From Deroplatys truncata (taxonomy: Eukaryota > Arthropoda > Insecta > Mantodea > Mantidae), in contig CM060990.1 in NCBI GenBank assembly GCA_030765065.1, positions 212,885,290 through 212,949,289 of the forward strand: a stretch of DNA of 64,000 nt, in the 5' to 3' direction. Numbering within the stretch: the first letter of the stretch is position 1; each line of letters opens with the position of its first letter. A program made the translations under genes and the position numbers. Positions 8,652 to 16,535 of the stretch are shown one piece after another. The notes below the pieces were generated by a model. It saw only the letters and a list, made by a program, of their open reading frames with translations. It did not search any database and was not told the DNA's origin.

Positions 8652-8981
8652 ATGAAATACGCAAAACATATTGTGTTGCATCGTTCACTACCTAAAAGTG
8701 CGGAAAGATTACATGTGATCGATTCAGCTATATCATCTATCTCTAAAGATATTTCAAAGGTTATGGATACTAAAATGCTCCCAGAAGATAAATGGAATGT
8801 TTTAAAGTATAAGTTAGCGACGTACTATGATCTTATTTCAAAACTAAGATCTCCTTCCGACATCGATGAAGATAAACCAAAACGAGACGAGCACGAAGCA
8901 ATTACACAAAGCCAACCCGAATCTCAGGCAGTTAAAAAAAAGATCCAGAATCTCTGGCGTCTAAAAGGTCTCGCAATTTAG
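8652..8981 (+). CDS. Small conserved Polinton protein, possible C-terminal frame break
   Basis: The ATG at 8652 lies two bases after the core-protein stop. The 109-residue frame has a Leu/Lys-rich helical centre (EDKWNVLKYKLATYYDLI), matching a short conserved protein of unknown role that sits at this place in many Polintons. The frame stops at 8981. However, another frame starting just after the A8 tract at 8934-8941 remains open to 9064 and has a Lys/Arg-rich then acidic, Trp-containing C-terminus with coding-like composition. It overlaps the integrase ATG by 19 bases. A one-base slip in the A run, real or technical, is the simplest explanation. Confidence 0.6.
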   Translation: MKYAKHIVLHRSLPKSAERLHVIDSAISSISKDISKVMDTKMLPEDKWNVLKYKLATYYDLISKLRSPSDIDEDKPKRDEHEAITQSQPESQAVKKKIQNLWRLKGLAI

Positions 8982-9045
8982 CTCACATTACCCAGCGTTA
9001 CGGACTTAGACCACGTGTGAAAAAATCGGATGACGAAGATATAGA

Positions 9046-10095
9046 ATGGGAACATCTGTACTAAAGCGAATATACAATCAAATTGATCATTATGCGGGTT
9101 TGGGTACTGCCGACAAACTTCGCAAAGCCACAGGGTTGTCTAAGGCCGCAATAGAGTCCTTCCTTAAAACAAAAGAAAGTTACACCTTACACAAACCGGT
9201 ACGGAAACGTTATCCTACCAAACATTATCATGTCTCTAATATTGACGATCTTTGGGAAGCTGATCTAAATGTAATGGATTCCGTTAAATCTTACAACACT
9301 CCGTATAGATACATTTTAACGGTGATTGACGTCTTTTCAAAATATGCCTGGGCTCTGCCCTTAGTTTCCAAGACAGGGGACAATTTGTCTAAAGCGTTTA
9401 AACATATATTTACCGACAGCAAACGTTTTCCCAAAGTGTTACAAACAGATAAGGGTACTGAGTTCACAAACAAAACATTTCAAAGCTTTCTAAAACAACA
9501 CAAAGTTTCTCACTTTACCACTAACAATAAAGTTAAGGCTGCGGTAGTGGAACGCTTTAATGGAACCTTAAAGGCAAAAATGTGGAAATATTTCACTCAT
9601 AAGAACACATATAAATATGTGAATGTATTGCCGCTTCTCGTTAAGTCTTATAACAGTTCGTACCATCGATCCATTAAAATGGCACCAAAGGATGTTTCGC
9701 CCAATAACATTCTTCAGGTTTATTACAATTTACATCACCCACCCATACCATCCAAAAGGAAATATAAAGTAGGGGACTACGTTCGCATATCTAAAGAAAA
9801 GATGAAATTTGATAAGGGTTATGAACGAAACTGGACGGATGAGATTTTTCAAATATCTAAGGTAATTCTAAGTTCACCACCCGTATACAAAATTCGTGAT
9901 TTAGCTGGTGAAGACATAGAGGGTATATTTTATACACAGGAGTTCCAAAACGTATCCCTTCCCTCTACATTCAAGGTTGATAAAGTTCTTGATACAAAAG
10001 GACGAGGACGCAGTAAGCAGTTGTTTGTTAAATGGAAAGGGTATCCCGATAAATTTAACTCTTGGGTAAAACAATCCGATATCTTACAACTATGA
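9046..10095 (+). CDS. Retroviral-type DDE integrase with chromodomain (Polinton integrase)
   Basis: 349 residues, full length. The catalytic triad is visible as D73 (EADL), D135 (QTDKGTEF) and E169 (VVERFN). After the core comes an SH3-like region (KYKVGDYVRI, about 240-250), then a C-terminal chromodomain (about 306-349) with the signature FVKWKGYP. It would integrate the element, with the chromodomain biasing target sites. The TGA overlaps the next ATG as ATGA. The frame is intact, so the element is young enough to have kept an integrase with all catalytic residues. Confidence 0.95.
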   Translation: MGTSVLKRIYNQIDHYAGLGTADKLRKATGLSKAAIESFLKTKESYTLHKPVRKRYPTKHYHVSNIDDLWEADLNVMDSVKSYNTPYRYILTVIDVFSKYAWALPLVSKTGDNLSKAFKHIFTDSKRFPKVLQTDKGTEFTNKTFQSFLKQHKVSHFTTNNKVKAAVVERFNGTLKAKMWKYFTHKNTYKYVNVLPLLVKSYNSSYHRSIKMAPKDVSPNNILQVYYNLHHPPIPSKRKYKVGDYVRISKEKMKFDKGYERNWTDEIFQISKVILSSPPVYKIRDLAGEDIEGIFYTQEFQNVSLPSTFKVDKVLDTKGRGRSKQLFVKWKGYPDKFNSWVKQSDILQL

Positions 10096-11048
10096 TTGTT
10101 CGAACAAAACCTTTTTCTCTTTTGTTGGCAAGCAATGCATACACGGATCGTTTTTCCAATAATACCACTGCTCGCTTCTCAAACCACTTACCAGAAAGAA
10201 TTGTTTTGCACGGTGATTGGGAGGTGTCCCTCTCCAAACTTAGATATCCCATTCGTTTTTATAATCTTACTACCCACTGTAGTGTAAAAGGTACTTTTAT
10301 TGAAGATGGTAAATCTACAAATTTGTGTGTTTACTTTAAAAACTATACGGAAACAAATGCCTCAGACCTTTACAAACGTATTAATCATCGTATAAAACTG
10401 GACGTACAAATTCCTGATGTTTTTACATACGCAAATGGTAAGGTTTCCATATCCCCCTCTGTTGTAACAAATGTCACCCCTACCTCACCTGTAGAGGTTG
10501 CAAATCCTCCAGGTTTCAATGTACTACCCATCTCAGGTTTGGATAATCCTACGGAAGTGATAGTTCCGCACAAGACTGTACCCGTCCACGAGGACTTGGT
10601 AATGTCTGATGCTCCTAAACGGCCTCCACCTAAAACGGGAAGTAGACGAAAGCTGTCCAAGTTATTTCTCTCTCCTAACTTATACAGAATACTAGGCTTT
10701 ATTCCTGGTACAGACCTAGTAAATATACGAAACGCTGTTTATCCTTTAGACCCGTCCATGGGTTTTCCCTATGAGGTTTTCGTTTATTGTAATCTTGTGT
10801 CTCCCCAGTTAGTTGGCGATATATTCGCTCAGGTGGTGGATAGTACCATCATTGAACTAGAATCCAAACATACAAAGCGTCTTTCGGCAGAAAAGACATT
10901 TTATCCTCAAAACTGGGTACCATTGCTTCAACAAGATTTTAACGTTGTTAATATAGATTTAAGAGATGGTTTTGGAAACCTCTTAGCATTTGCGGACGGT
11001 TTTTCTTCAGCTATAGTTCTATCCTTTAGACCAAGAAATGAACGCTAA
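10092..11048 (+). CDS. Virion protein, probable penton/minor capsid
   Basis: The ATG at 10092 overlaps the integrase stop (ATGA). The 318-residue product begins with the pattern ARFSNHLPERI..HGDWEVSLSKL.YP, found at the N-terminus of a widespread Polinton/adintovirus virion protein (F..LP...L.G.WEV.L). A Pro-rich middle (about 135-195) is followed by a C-terminal region that looks beta-rich. Its place between integrase and the major capsid gene fits a minor capsid protein. The penton assignment rests on gene order and family memory, not on a structure I can see. Confidence 0.6.
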   Translation: MIVRTKPFSLLLASNAYTDRFSNNTTARFSNHLPERIVLHGDWEVSLSKLRYPIRFYNLTTHCSVKGTFIEDGKSTNLCVYFKNYTETNASDLYKRINHRIKLDVQIPDVFTYANGKVSISPSVVTNVTPTSPVEVANPPGFNVLPISGLDNPTEVIVPHKTVPVHEDLVMSDAPKRPPPKTGSRRKLSKLFLSPNLYRILGFIPGTDLVNIRNAVYPLDPSMGFPYEVFVYCNLVSPQLVGDIFAQVVDSTIIELESKHTKRLSAEKTFYPQNWVPLLQQDFNVVNIDLRDGFGNLLAFADGFSSAIVLSFRPRNER

Positions 11049-11478
11049 TGATCATATTATTTTTCGTTATTACCTCAATCAGGCTGGTGGTCAGTACAAT
11101 GATCGAGACTTCATTCTTTATAAAGGTTCCCCATTTCAAAAGGGTAGTGGTCTTTTTAGTGCTCTAGGCGGACTGTTTCGCACGCTTTTACCTGTTTTTA
11201 AAAGCGGTGCTAAAGCTATCGGAAAAGAGGCGTTAAAAATGGGTTCAAATGTTTTATCTGACATTGCTTCAAGCTCTGCTACTCCTAAAGAAGCCTTTAG
11301 ATCTCGTTTAAAGGAGGCTGGTTCTAATCTCAAACGCAAAGCCGAGGCTAAAATTGATACCATGTTAGGTTCTGGAAAGAAACGAATTAAGATAAAAAGG
11401 CAACGTAAGCAAAGAAAAAAACAGTCTGCGTCTAAACGCGTTCAACGTCGTACCAAAAAGACCGATATCTTTACATAA
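11038..11478 (+). CDS. Amphipathic, basic virion protein (pVI-like)
   Basis: The 146-residue frame starts 11 bases before the upstream stop. It has a Gly-rich N-terminal segment and an amphipathic helix (GLFSALGGLFRTLLPVFKSG), then an Ala/Lys helix (KAIGKEALKMG) and an extremely basic C-terminus. This design, a membrane-active helix plus a basic tail, is shared by a conserved Polinton protein and resembles adenovirus pVI in layout; homology to pVI is not shown. The TAATG overlap couples it to the capsid gene. Confidence 0.65.
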   Translation: MNANDHIIFRYYLNQAGGQYNDRDFILYKGSPFQKGSGLFSALGGLFRTLLPVFKSGAKAIGKEALKMGSNVLSDIASSSATPKEAFRSRLKEAGSNLKRKAEAKIDTMLGSGKKRIKIKRQRKQRKKQSASKRVQRRTKKTDIFT

Positions 11479-12761
11479 TGGGCGATACTGTGTACATGAA
11501 TTCTGAACTAGACATATTTAAACCTCTCCCCATTCACACTAACATTGAACAGTACGAGATATTTTCCCTTAATCCACAGAATGCTGTATCACAAAACTCA
11601 CCAATATCTTTTCATTATTCTTCCAATGCTGACGACTATCTCGATCTATCATATGTTATGTTAGAGGTATGTGTCAAAATTATTAAGCAAGATGGTAGCA
11701 ATCTTGGTGATGAGGACCACGTAACATTTGTTAATAATTCTCTAAATTCCTTATTTAGCCAAGTTTCCGTATCTCTAAACAATGTCAACATATCCATACC
11801 TCAACAGGGTTATCGTTTTCGAACTTACCTCGAAACTTTGCTCAATTACTCCTCCGACGCTATGAATGGTCGCCTGCAATCCTCCCTATGGTTCAAAGAC
11901 ACCGCTGGTCAAATGGATAGCTTTGATACTAACGCTGGAGTGAAATCACGTTTTGCGTTTACCAAAAACAGTAAAGAAGTTCAAATGTTAGGTTGCCTTT
12001 CTCACGGTCTCTTTAATCAAAATTTAGTTATGTTAAATAACGTTGACCTTACCATAACCCTAACCCCATCTGCCCCCGAGTTTCATCTTATTTCCAATAC
12101 CCCTGCCGTTAACGCATTCACAAAATTTGTTCATGCTAAACTTCATCTCAAAAAGGTTAGACCCACTTCAACCATTAAACTTGCACATCAAAAAGGGCTT
12201 ACCCAAGCCAATGCTGGCTATTGGTATAAAGACGTTTATTTTCAAGCTTTAAGTATAGGTACAGGAACGACTTCTGCATCCTTCAATAACCTACTTGTCG
12301 GTAAAATACCTAGGCGCATTACTCTTGCTATGGTAACGGATAAAGCGTACACTGGTGATGTAACAAAAAACCCTTTTAATTTCCAACACTTTAACTTGTC
12401 TGCCCTTCAACTGTTTGTGAACAATCGTCCCGTCCCTCTTCAGGTAATAAACCTCAATTTTCCTGACGGAAAGTTCATTCAAGGGTATCATTCCGTCTTT
12501 GAAGCTTTGGGTATGATTTTCAAATCAAAAGGTATTAACATATCTAGGGAGGAATATCCTAAAGGGTTTACCTTATTTTCTTTTGACTTAACCGCTGACA
12601 TGTCAGCTAGTAAAGATTACGCATCCGGTCTGCATCACGGTAATTTAGCTATAAAGCTAGAATTTTCTAAAATGTTGCCAGAACCAATTTGTCTCCTCAC
12701 GCTTGCTGAAATATATAGATTCGTTGAAATTGATGTCCACCGTTGGATTCTAGTATCATGA
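11478..12761 (+). CDS. Hexon-type major capsid protein (F54H12.2-like family)
   Basis: 427 residues, intact. Early segments such as ELDIFKPLPIHTNIEQ and NADDYLDLSYVMLEV match the start of the capsid family often annotated as uncharacterized protein F54H12.2-like in animal Polintons. The rest is beta-rich with many Asn, Ser and Thr, as expected of a double jelly-roll coat protein. The start ATG overlaps the upstream stop (TAATG) and the end overlaps the protease ATG (ATGA). That it is the hexon rather than another coat protein is inferred from family and order. Confidence 0.75.
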   Translation: MGDTVYMNSELDIFKPLPIHTNIEQYEIFSLNPQNAVSQNSPISFHYSSNADDYLDLSYVMLEVCVKIIKQDGSNLGDEDHVTFVNNSLNSLFSQVSVSLNNVNISIPQQGYRFRTYLETLLNYSSDAMNGRLQSSLWFKDTAGQMDSFDTNAGVKSRFAFTKNSKEVQMLGCLSHGLFNQNLVMLNNVDLTITLTPSAPEFHLISNTPAVNAFTKFVHAKLHLKKVRPTSTIKLAHQKGLTQANAGYWYKDVYFQALSIGTGTTSASFNNLLVGKIPRRITLAMVTDKAYTGDVTKNPFNFQHFNLSALQLFVNNRPVPLQVINLNFPDGKFIQGYHSVFEALGMIFKSKGINISREEYPKGFTLFSFDLTADMSASKDYASGLHHGNLAIKLEFSKMLPEPICLLTLAEIYRFVEIDVHRWILVS

Positions 12762-13246
12762 ACTCTTCCCAAATTTTCTCATGTCTACGTAAATACCCTC
12801 AGTTTATTGGAGTGTTTGCTTCCGACCAATTAGCTACACTGTTCTCTATTCCCCCTCCAATAGCCGTAGTTATTAACACCGACCCTCACACCAAACCAGG
12901 AAAACATTGGATTTGCATTTTCGTTTCCAAAAATGGGATCGGTGAATATTTTGACAGTTACGCATTACCTCCTCTCTTACCATCCATTCTCTATTTTCTC
13001 AACAACTATTGCGGTCCTCAATGGCACCACAATACGCGTCGTCTACAAAGCGACGTCTCCACTACATGTGGTCATTACGTAGTCGGGTATCTGTCTCATC
13101 GGTGTTGTAACATGCCTGCTATCACCTTCTTTTCCAAATTCAAAATTTCCGATTACCTCTTCAACGATAAACTCATCTTACAATCCTCCTCTGCAAAGTG
13201 CTCCTCTGTTGGCCAATCCTGTCAACCGTTGTCATCATACCTATAA
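12758..13246 (+). CDS. Adenain-like cysteine protease
   Basis: The ATG at 12758 overlaps the capsid stop (ATGA). The 162-residue product shows the adenovirus-type catalytic order: His50 in GKHWIC, Asp66 in FDSY, Gln97 in LQSD and Cys104 in TTCGHY. It would process virion proteins during maturation. The length is close to that of Polinton proteases, and the frame is intact. Confidence 0.9.
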   Translation: MNSSQIFSCLRKYPQFIGVFASDQLATLFSIPPPIAVVINTDPHTKPGKHWICIFVSKNGIGEYFDSYALPPLLPSILYFLNNYCGPQWHHNTRRLQSDVSTTCGHYVVGYLSHRCCNMPAITFFSKFKISDYLFNDKLILQSSSAKCSSVGQSCQPLSSYL

Positions 13247-13250
13247 GTAC
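13240..13250 (+). promoter_or_regulatory. TATA-like element for the right-end genes
   Basis: CCTATAAGTA lies just at the end of the protease gene, about 50 bases before the split start codon at 13297-13386. The placement fits a separate promoter for the three right-end genes. Confidence 0.35.
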
Positions 13251-13297
13251 TAGACGCCAACGCGTTTAGTGTACACTTGCGCTCTGGTTCTTCATCA

Positions 13298-13743
13298 TGT
13301 AAGTACTTCCTCTCTTTACGTTCCTTTTTCCCCTCTCTTTTGTTTTTTCTCACTTCTAATGTATTTTATATTTTTTATGTTTTAGGTCGTGTATACACTT
13401 CCTCAACGCATCAGAAACTAAATATCTCTCCGTGGCAACCGCACCTGAAGTTGCCATCACCATAGCATCCTGTGGAAAACGAAAATCTTCAGTTCTTCAC
13501 TCTCTCAACGAATGGTCAACCCTCTTCGAGGTGTTAGGTCCTAAAATCGATTCTCACTTCTCTTCTACCTCCAGGCAACCATCGTTCTCAGAAACCATTT
13601 CTGAAACGTTCTCCAATCAATTTAAATACTTATTTGGTTTTCCAGCCATTATTCTTAAACCTGGTGGTATTGCAATTTTTGCACAAGAGTGGGCAAACCT
13701 CAAACACCTGTTCACCGTTTACAAGTCTAAACTTGTTTCATAA
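13298..13743 (+). CDS. Spliced right-end gene with start codon split by an intron
   Basis: Exon 1 ends at 13298 with AT before GTAAGT (13299). The intron 13299-13385 (87 nt) ends TTTTAG, and exon 2 begins with G, so splicing creates an ATG. Exon 2 (13386-13743) then gives a product of about 119 residues with Ser-rich, mixed sequence and no known motif. A TATA-like CTATAAGTA lies near 13240 and a short leader follows. Unspliced RNA would have ATG followed at once by TAA, so translation would need splicing. The first codon is inferred; otherwise translation would have to begin at a non-AUG codon. Confidence 0.5.
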
Positions 13744-13799
13744 TTCTATTTATTAACCCAATCAAGTATCTCCGCCTCTTCAGTCGAGAAGCAGCCATC

Positions 13800-14123
13800 A
13801 TGCAACGCAGTGTCTTTAAGGAGCTCAACAGTCGTGGTCAGACACCCCTCATCATTGGAGTTCGGGACCTTCTCCTCAACATACCTTATGTAGCCGTCGG
13901 TGCTAGAGGTCTCAACACACAGTACGGTTGGAAAACTGTCATCAAACTTGAAAACGGAAAGGAGGTATTCCTACCGTCTGCTTACAACAACCTTGACGAC
14001 GATCACATCAATCAACTCAACCAGGCACCGTTCCAATTTATCTACAAGGGTATAGAGCCGATCACTAACTCCAACGGTCTCAAAAGACACATTCTACTGT
14101 TTAGAGACCTTCCTCCGCAATAA
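13800..14123 (+). CDS. Small protein, possibly single-strand DNA-binding-like
   Basis: The ATG at 13800 gives 107 residues. The pattern NTQYGWKTVIKLENGKEVFLPS followed by acidic, Asn-rich sequence and a C-terminal ILLF strand resembles a compact beta-barrel protein seen beside arthropod mobile DNA and small DNA viruses. A single-strand DNA-binding role is plausible but not demonstrated. The stop overlaps the next ATG (TAATG). Confidence 0.55.
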   Translation: MQRSVFKELNSRGQTPLIIGVRDLLLNIPYVAVGARGLNTQYGWKTVIKLENGKEVFLPSAYNNLDDDHINQLNQAPFQFIYKGIEPITNSNGLKRHILLFRDLPPQ

Positions 14124-14674
14124 TGAGCTGCGCATCGGATTATATCGACATTGGTACGTATCGTTTCTCTACTTTTTTTTCTCCTGTTTTAGCTTACATG
14201 TGTGTTTCTAATGTTCTTCCTCTCTCTTCCCCAGGAAACAACCTTATGGCCAACATTCACTTCTCGGTGCCAGATTCAGTGTCTAAACATGGGACCTTCG
14301 TTAACGAAGACGCTTTCGACATTATCTCCACCCATATCGACAAATTTGGACCCATCAAAACCGTCACCATCGAAGTCAACGTATCCAACGCTGCGGTCAT
14401 CTTCCTGTCCTTCAACCCTACAAAGATTTCACCCTCCGGATGTGACACTGTTTGGAACCTCACCATCAACGACGAGCCCATTGCTCCTACAACTTCTAAG
14501 ACTATTATTGCTCCTGTGTGTCTTCCTTCCACCGTTCCAGATAATAATTTTGTTCATATTCAGTTTAAGTGTGAAACCAAAAATACCTTACAGGATGAAC
14601 TACCATTTCTAACATTTCAACCTTGTGTAACCCTTTTCAGAATTGTATTCGTTAAACAAACCTCATTATTGTAA
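14123..14674 (+). CDS. Right-end gene with an 81-nt in-frame intron
   Basis: The ATG at 14123 overlaps the previous stop. After about 10 codons there is a donor (G|GTACGT, 14154) and, 81 nt on, a strong acceptor (TTCCCCAG, ending 14234). Because 81 is divisible by three and the intron has no stop in frame, both spliced and unspliced RNA would be translatable. The mature product is about 156 residues, beta-rich and unrecognised. It ends just before a poly(A) signal. Confidence 0.55.
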   Translation: MSCASDYIDIGTYRFSTFFSPVLAYMCVSNVLPLSSPGNNLMANIHFSVPDSVSKHGTFVNEDAFDIISTHIDKFGPIKTVTIEVNVSNAAVIFLSFNPTKISPSGCDTVWNLTINDEPIAPTTSKTIIAPVCLPSTVPDNNFVHIQFKCETKNTLQDELPFLTFQPCVTLFRIVFVKQTSLL

Positions 14675-14682
14675 TGTTTTTC

Positions 14683-14688
14683 AATAAA
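14683..14688 (+). terminator. Poly(A) signal AATAAA
   Basis: AATAAA nine bases after the stop of the last right-end gene. It probably serves all three right-end transcripts. Confidence 0.6.
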
Positions 14689-14693
14689 GAATT

Positions 14694-14809
14694 GGACCCT
14701 CGGTTGGCAAAACTGGAACCGGAACACTAGTGGCGCCCCTATCACCAAGGGACATCACTAGAGGTCAAATTGCTTGACCCCGACTTCCGGTTCTGCTTAC
14801 CGAGGGTCC
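14694..14809. repeat. Imperfect palindrome of 116 bp at the right end of the Polinton block
   Basis: GGACCCTCGGT at the left end pairs exactly with ACCGAGGGTCC at the right, and the stem continues imperfectly for about 22 bases. Inside lies a smaller hairpin, GGTCAA...TTGACC. It could be a small foldback element, a 3'-end structure or part of the element end. I cannot place the Polinton terminal inverted repeat because its left end is outside the window. Confidence 0.55.
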
Positions 14810-15008
14810 TTACTACTGCTCTCTCATAGTTCTGTCTTCCTTCAGCAAACTAGAACGGTTTTGTAGATGGAGCATAGTGAGAGTTGACCCTGCTCCGAAG
14901 TAATGAATACGTTAACGTGTCGGACTGTACAACATTCTACCAAATGTTTCTTTCATTACCACAATGATTGAGGTCAAGAGAACATTTTCTTTGCACATGT
15001 ACGTTGCA
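14810..15008. other. Unassigned sequence at the Polinton/retroelement boundary
   Basis: No ORF or repeat was recognised. The right terminus of the Polinton probably lies in or near this stretch. Confidence 0.3.
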
Positions 15009-15159
15009 GCGGCTACTAATTAGTGACGCTAAAATATTTTTAAACAAATCTTTTATTCTTTTTAAAGCTTATATCCCTAAAAATCAACCAGACAAAAGAA
15101 GTACTACAAAAAATAAACCTTATGTTGCCAAGTGCTTCAAAAAGCAACTATCTACACAT
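15009..15159 (-). repeat. LTR-like direct repeat, left copy
   Basis: About 150 bp that matches 20138-20290 in the same orientation with small indels. The shared parts include GCGGCTA near the start, ACAAAAGAAGT in the middle and TTATGTTGC followed by GCTTCAAAA near the end. The gypsy pol pieces lie between the two copies, so these are best read as LTR parts. A SINE is inserted at its right edge. Confidence 0.5.
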
Positions 15160-15165
15160 TTGTAG

Positions 15166-15456
15166 TCCTCCGTGGTGTAGTGGTTACCATGCTAGCCTCT
15201 AGTTACCGAGGTCGTGGGTTCAAACCCGCGGAGGGCAAGGGATTTTTTCGGGCGTAAAAATCCTTATCATGGCTTTCTTCGGAGTGTAAGTAAATCCGAT
15301 GGTCCCGTGTCGTAGATTTACGGCACGTAAAAGAACCTCAAGCCTGATAAAGAGACCTCTAAGCCAAATTACCGGTCTTTCACGTCCAATATAGAATGGG
15401 ACGCTAAGGACCACAGCAGTTAAATAGCGTCCATAAACATAACTCAATTTAATTTT
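15166..15456 (+). mobile_element. tRNA-headed SINE, family A
   Basis: A tRNA-like head contains an A box (TGGTGTAGTGGTTA) and a B box (GGTTCAAACCC), followed by a body with GTGTCGTAGATTTACGGCAC. The same body occurs at 51640-51895 (minus) and 58363-58645 (plus). Direct repeats TCTACACAT at 15151-15159 and 15457-15465 flank it as a likely target-site duplication. Confidence 0.8.
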
Positions 15457-15589
15457 TCTACACATCACTTCCCCAGTAATAAAGAAGTACAGAATGTTAA
15501 AACTATGCGACAAAAAAAATGTGAAGGTCACTATTTTGATTCTTTAGTCCTGGAATCGTTTTGCCAACTTTACTATTGGTGTAGGTTAT

Positions 15590-16085
15590 TCAATGGAGGG
15601 GGACATGTCGTGCACTGTGAACTACATATATACTGTGGCTATCACTTTCCAGGAGGAAGAGATGAAGTGAAGGAACCACAGGAGACCTCAGGCCCCAGGA
15701 AGCCAGGCCAAAGGGACGCGCGGAAGTGTCAAACAGTTTCTGCATCGAAGATCTGTCCCATTGCTGGAACTGCCTAGAGAGGGAGATGAACGAACTATAG
15801 ATCCAGTAGCTCTCTGATATCCACGGGAGTACTCTTTCCTTTGAGCACGCAACCGCGCCATCTATCCGGCACTGCCATACGCCACGAAACCTAGAAACAC
15901 ACCTGAAAGATGAGAAGGAAACGTTGGAAAGGAAATCATGGTAGAAGAGGAACCACCCCAGCTTTCGTCTACCGAGCAGAGAAACCACGAAAACCCCAAG
16001 GTGAGAGTGGTCGGTCGACGGAATCGAACCCGAGACCTCCCGAATGCGAGCCTCACGCGTTACCGCATAGCCATTCTGCTCAGTG
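15590..16085 (-). mobile_element. tRNA-headed repeat, family B
   Basis: Read on the minus strand it begins with a tRNA-like head (A box TGGCTATGCGGTAACGCG, B box GGTTCGATTCC), then a segment with GGTTTTCGTGGTTT that also occurs near 39585. The boundaries are approximate. Long frames here are not coding. Confidence 0.6.
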
Positions 16086-16535
16086 CAACTTTATTATAAT
16101 CTGATAATTTTTAAACTCAAGGTGGGATTCTTCGACACTGATTTATCCTTTCATGTGTTTTCTGCTCCCTTTTCTTCTAATAAATCTGGTTCACCTTCCA
16201 TTGCTGCTAGTATATAATCTGGTTCGAGTCTGTCCATTGATATCTTTACTACATTGCCTTTGATGTATTGAGAGTAAAATACCTCTCCCATCTTTTTACA
16301 AAAGGATATGGTCCATCATAACAATGTTCCAGTGGTTTGAAACGTGAGAATATGACATGAGGTCTTTGGGAACAAAAACAAGTAATGTTTTGGGGGTCTA
16401 GGTTTTCATGGTTTCACTAACATTTTTTCTCGCAGCTTTGATGCAAATGATCCTTGTTCACTATTTGTTAACTGTTTCTCAAAAAATTCACCCGGTACTT
16501 GAACAGTTTTTCCATACACCATTTGAGCACTTGAA

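Noticed and set aside
8109..8681. 190-codon minus-strand frame
   Set aside because: It is antisense to the ATPase end and the core protein gene, with no family signal.
15505..16104. Frames of 64-132 codons on both strands
   Set aside because: They coincide with a tRNA-headed repeat and have no recognisable protein.
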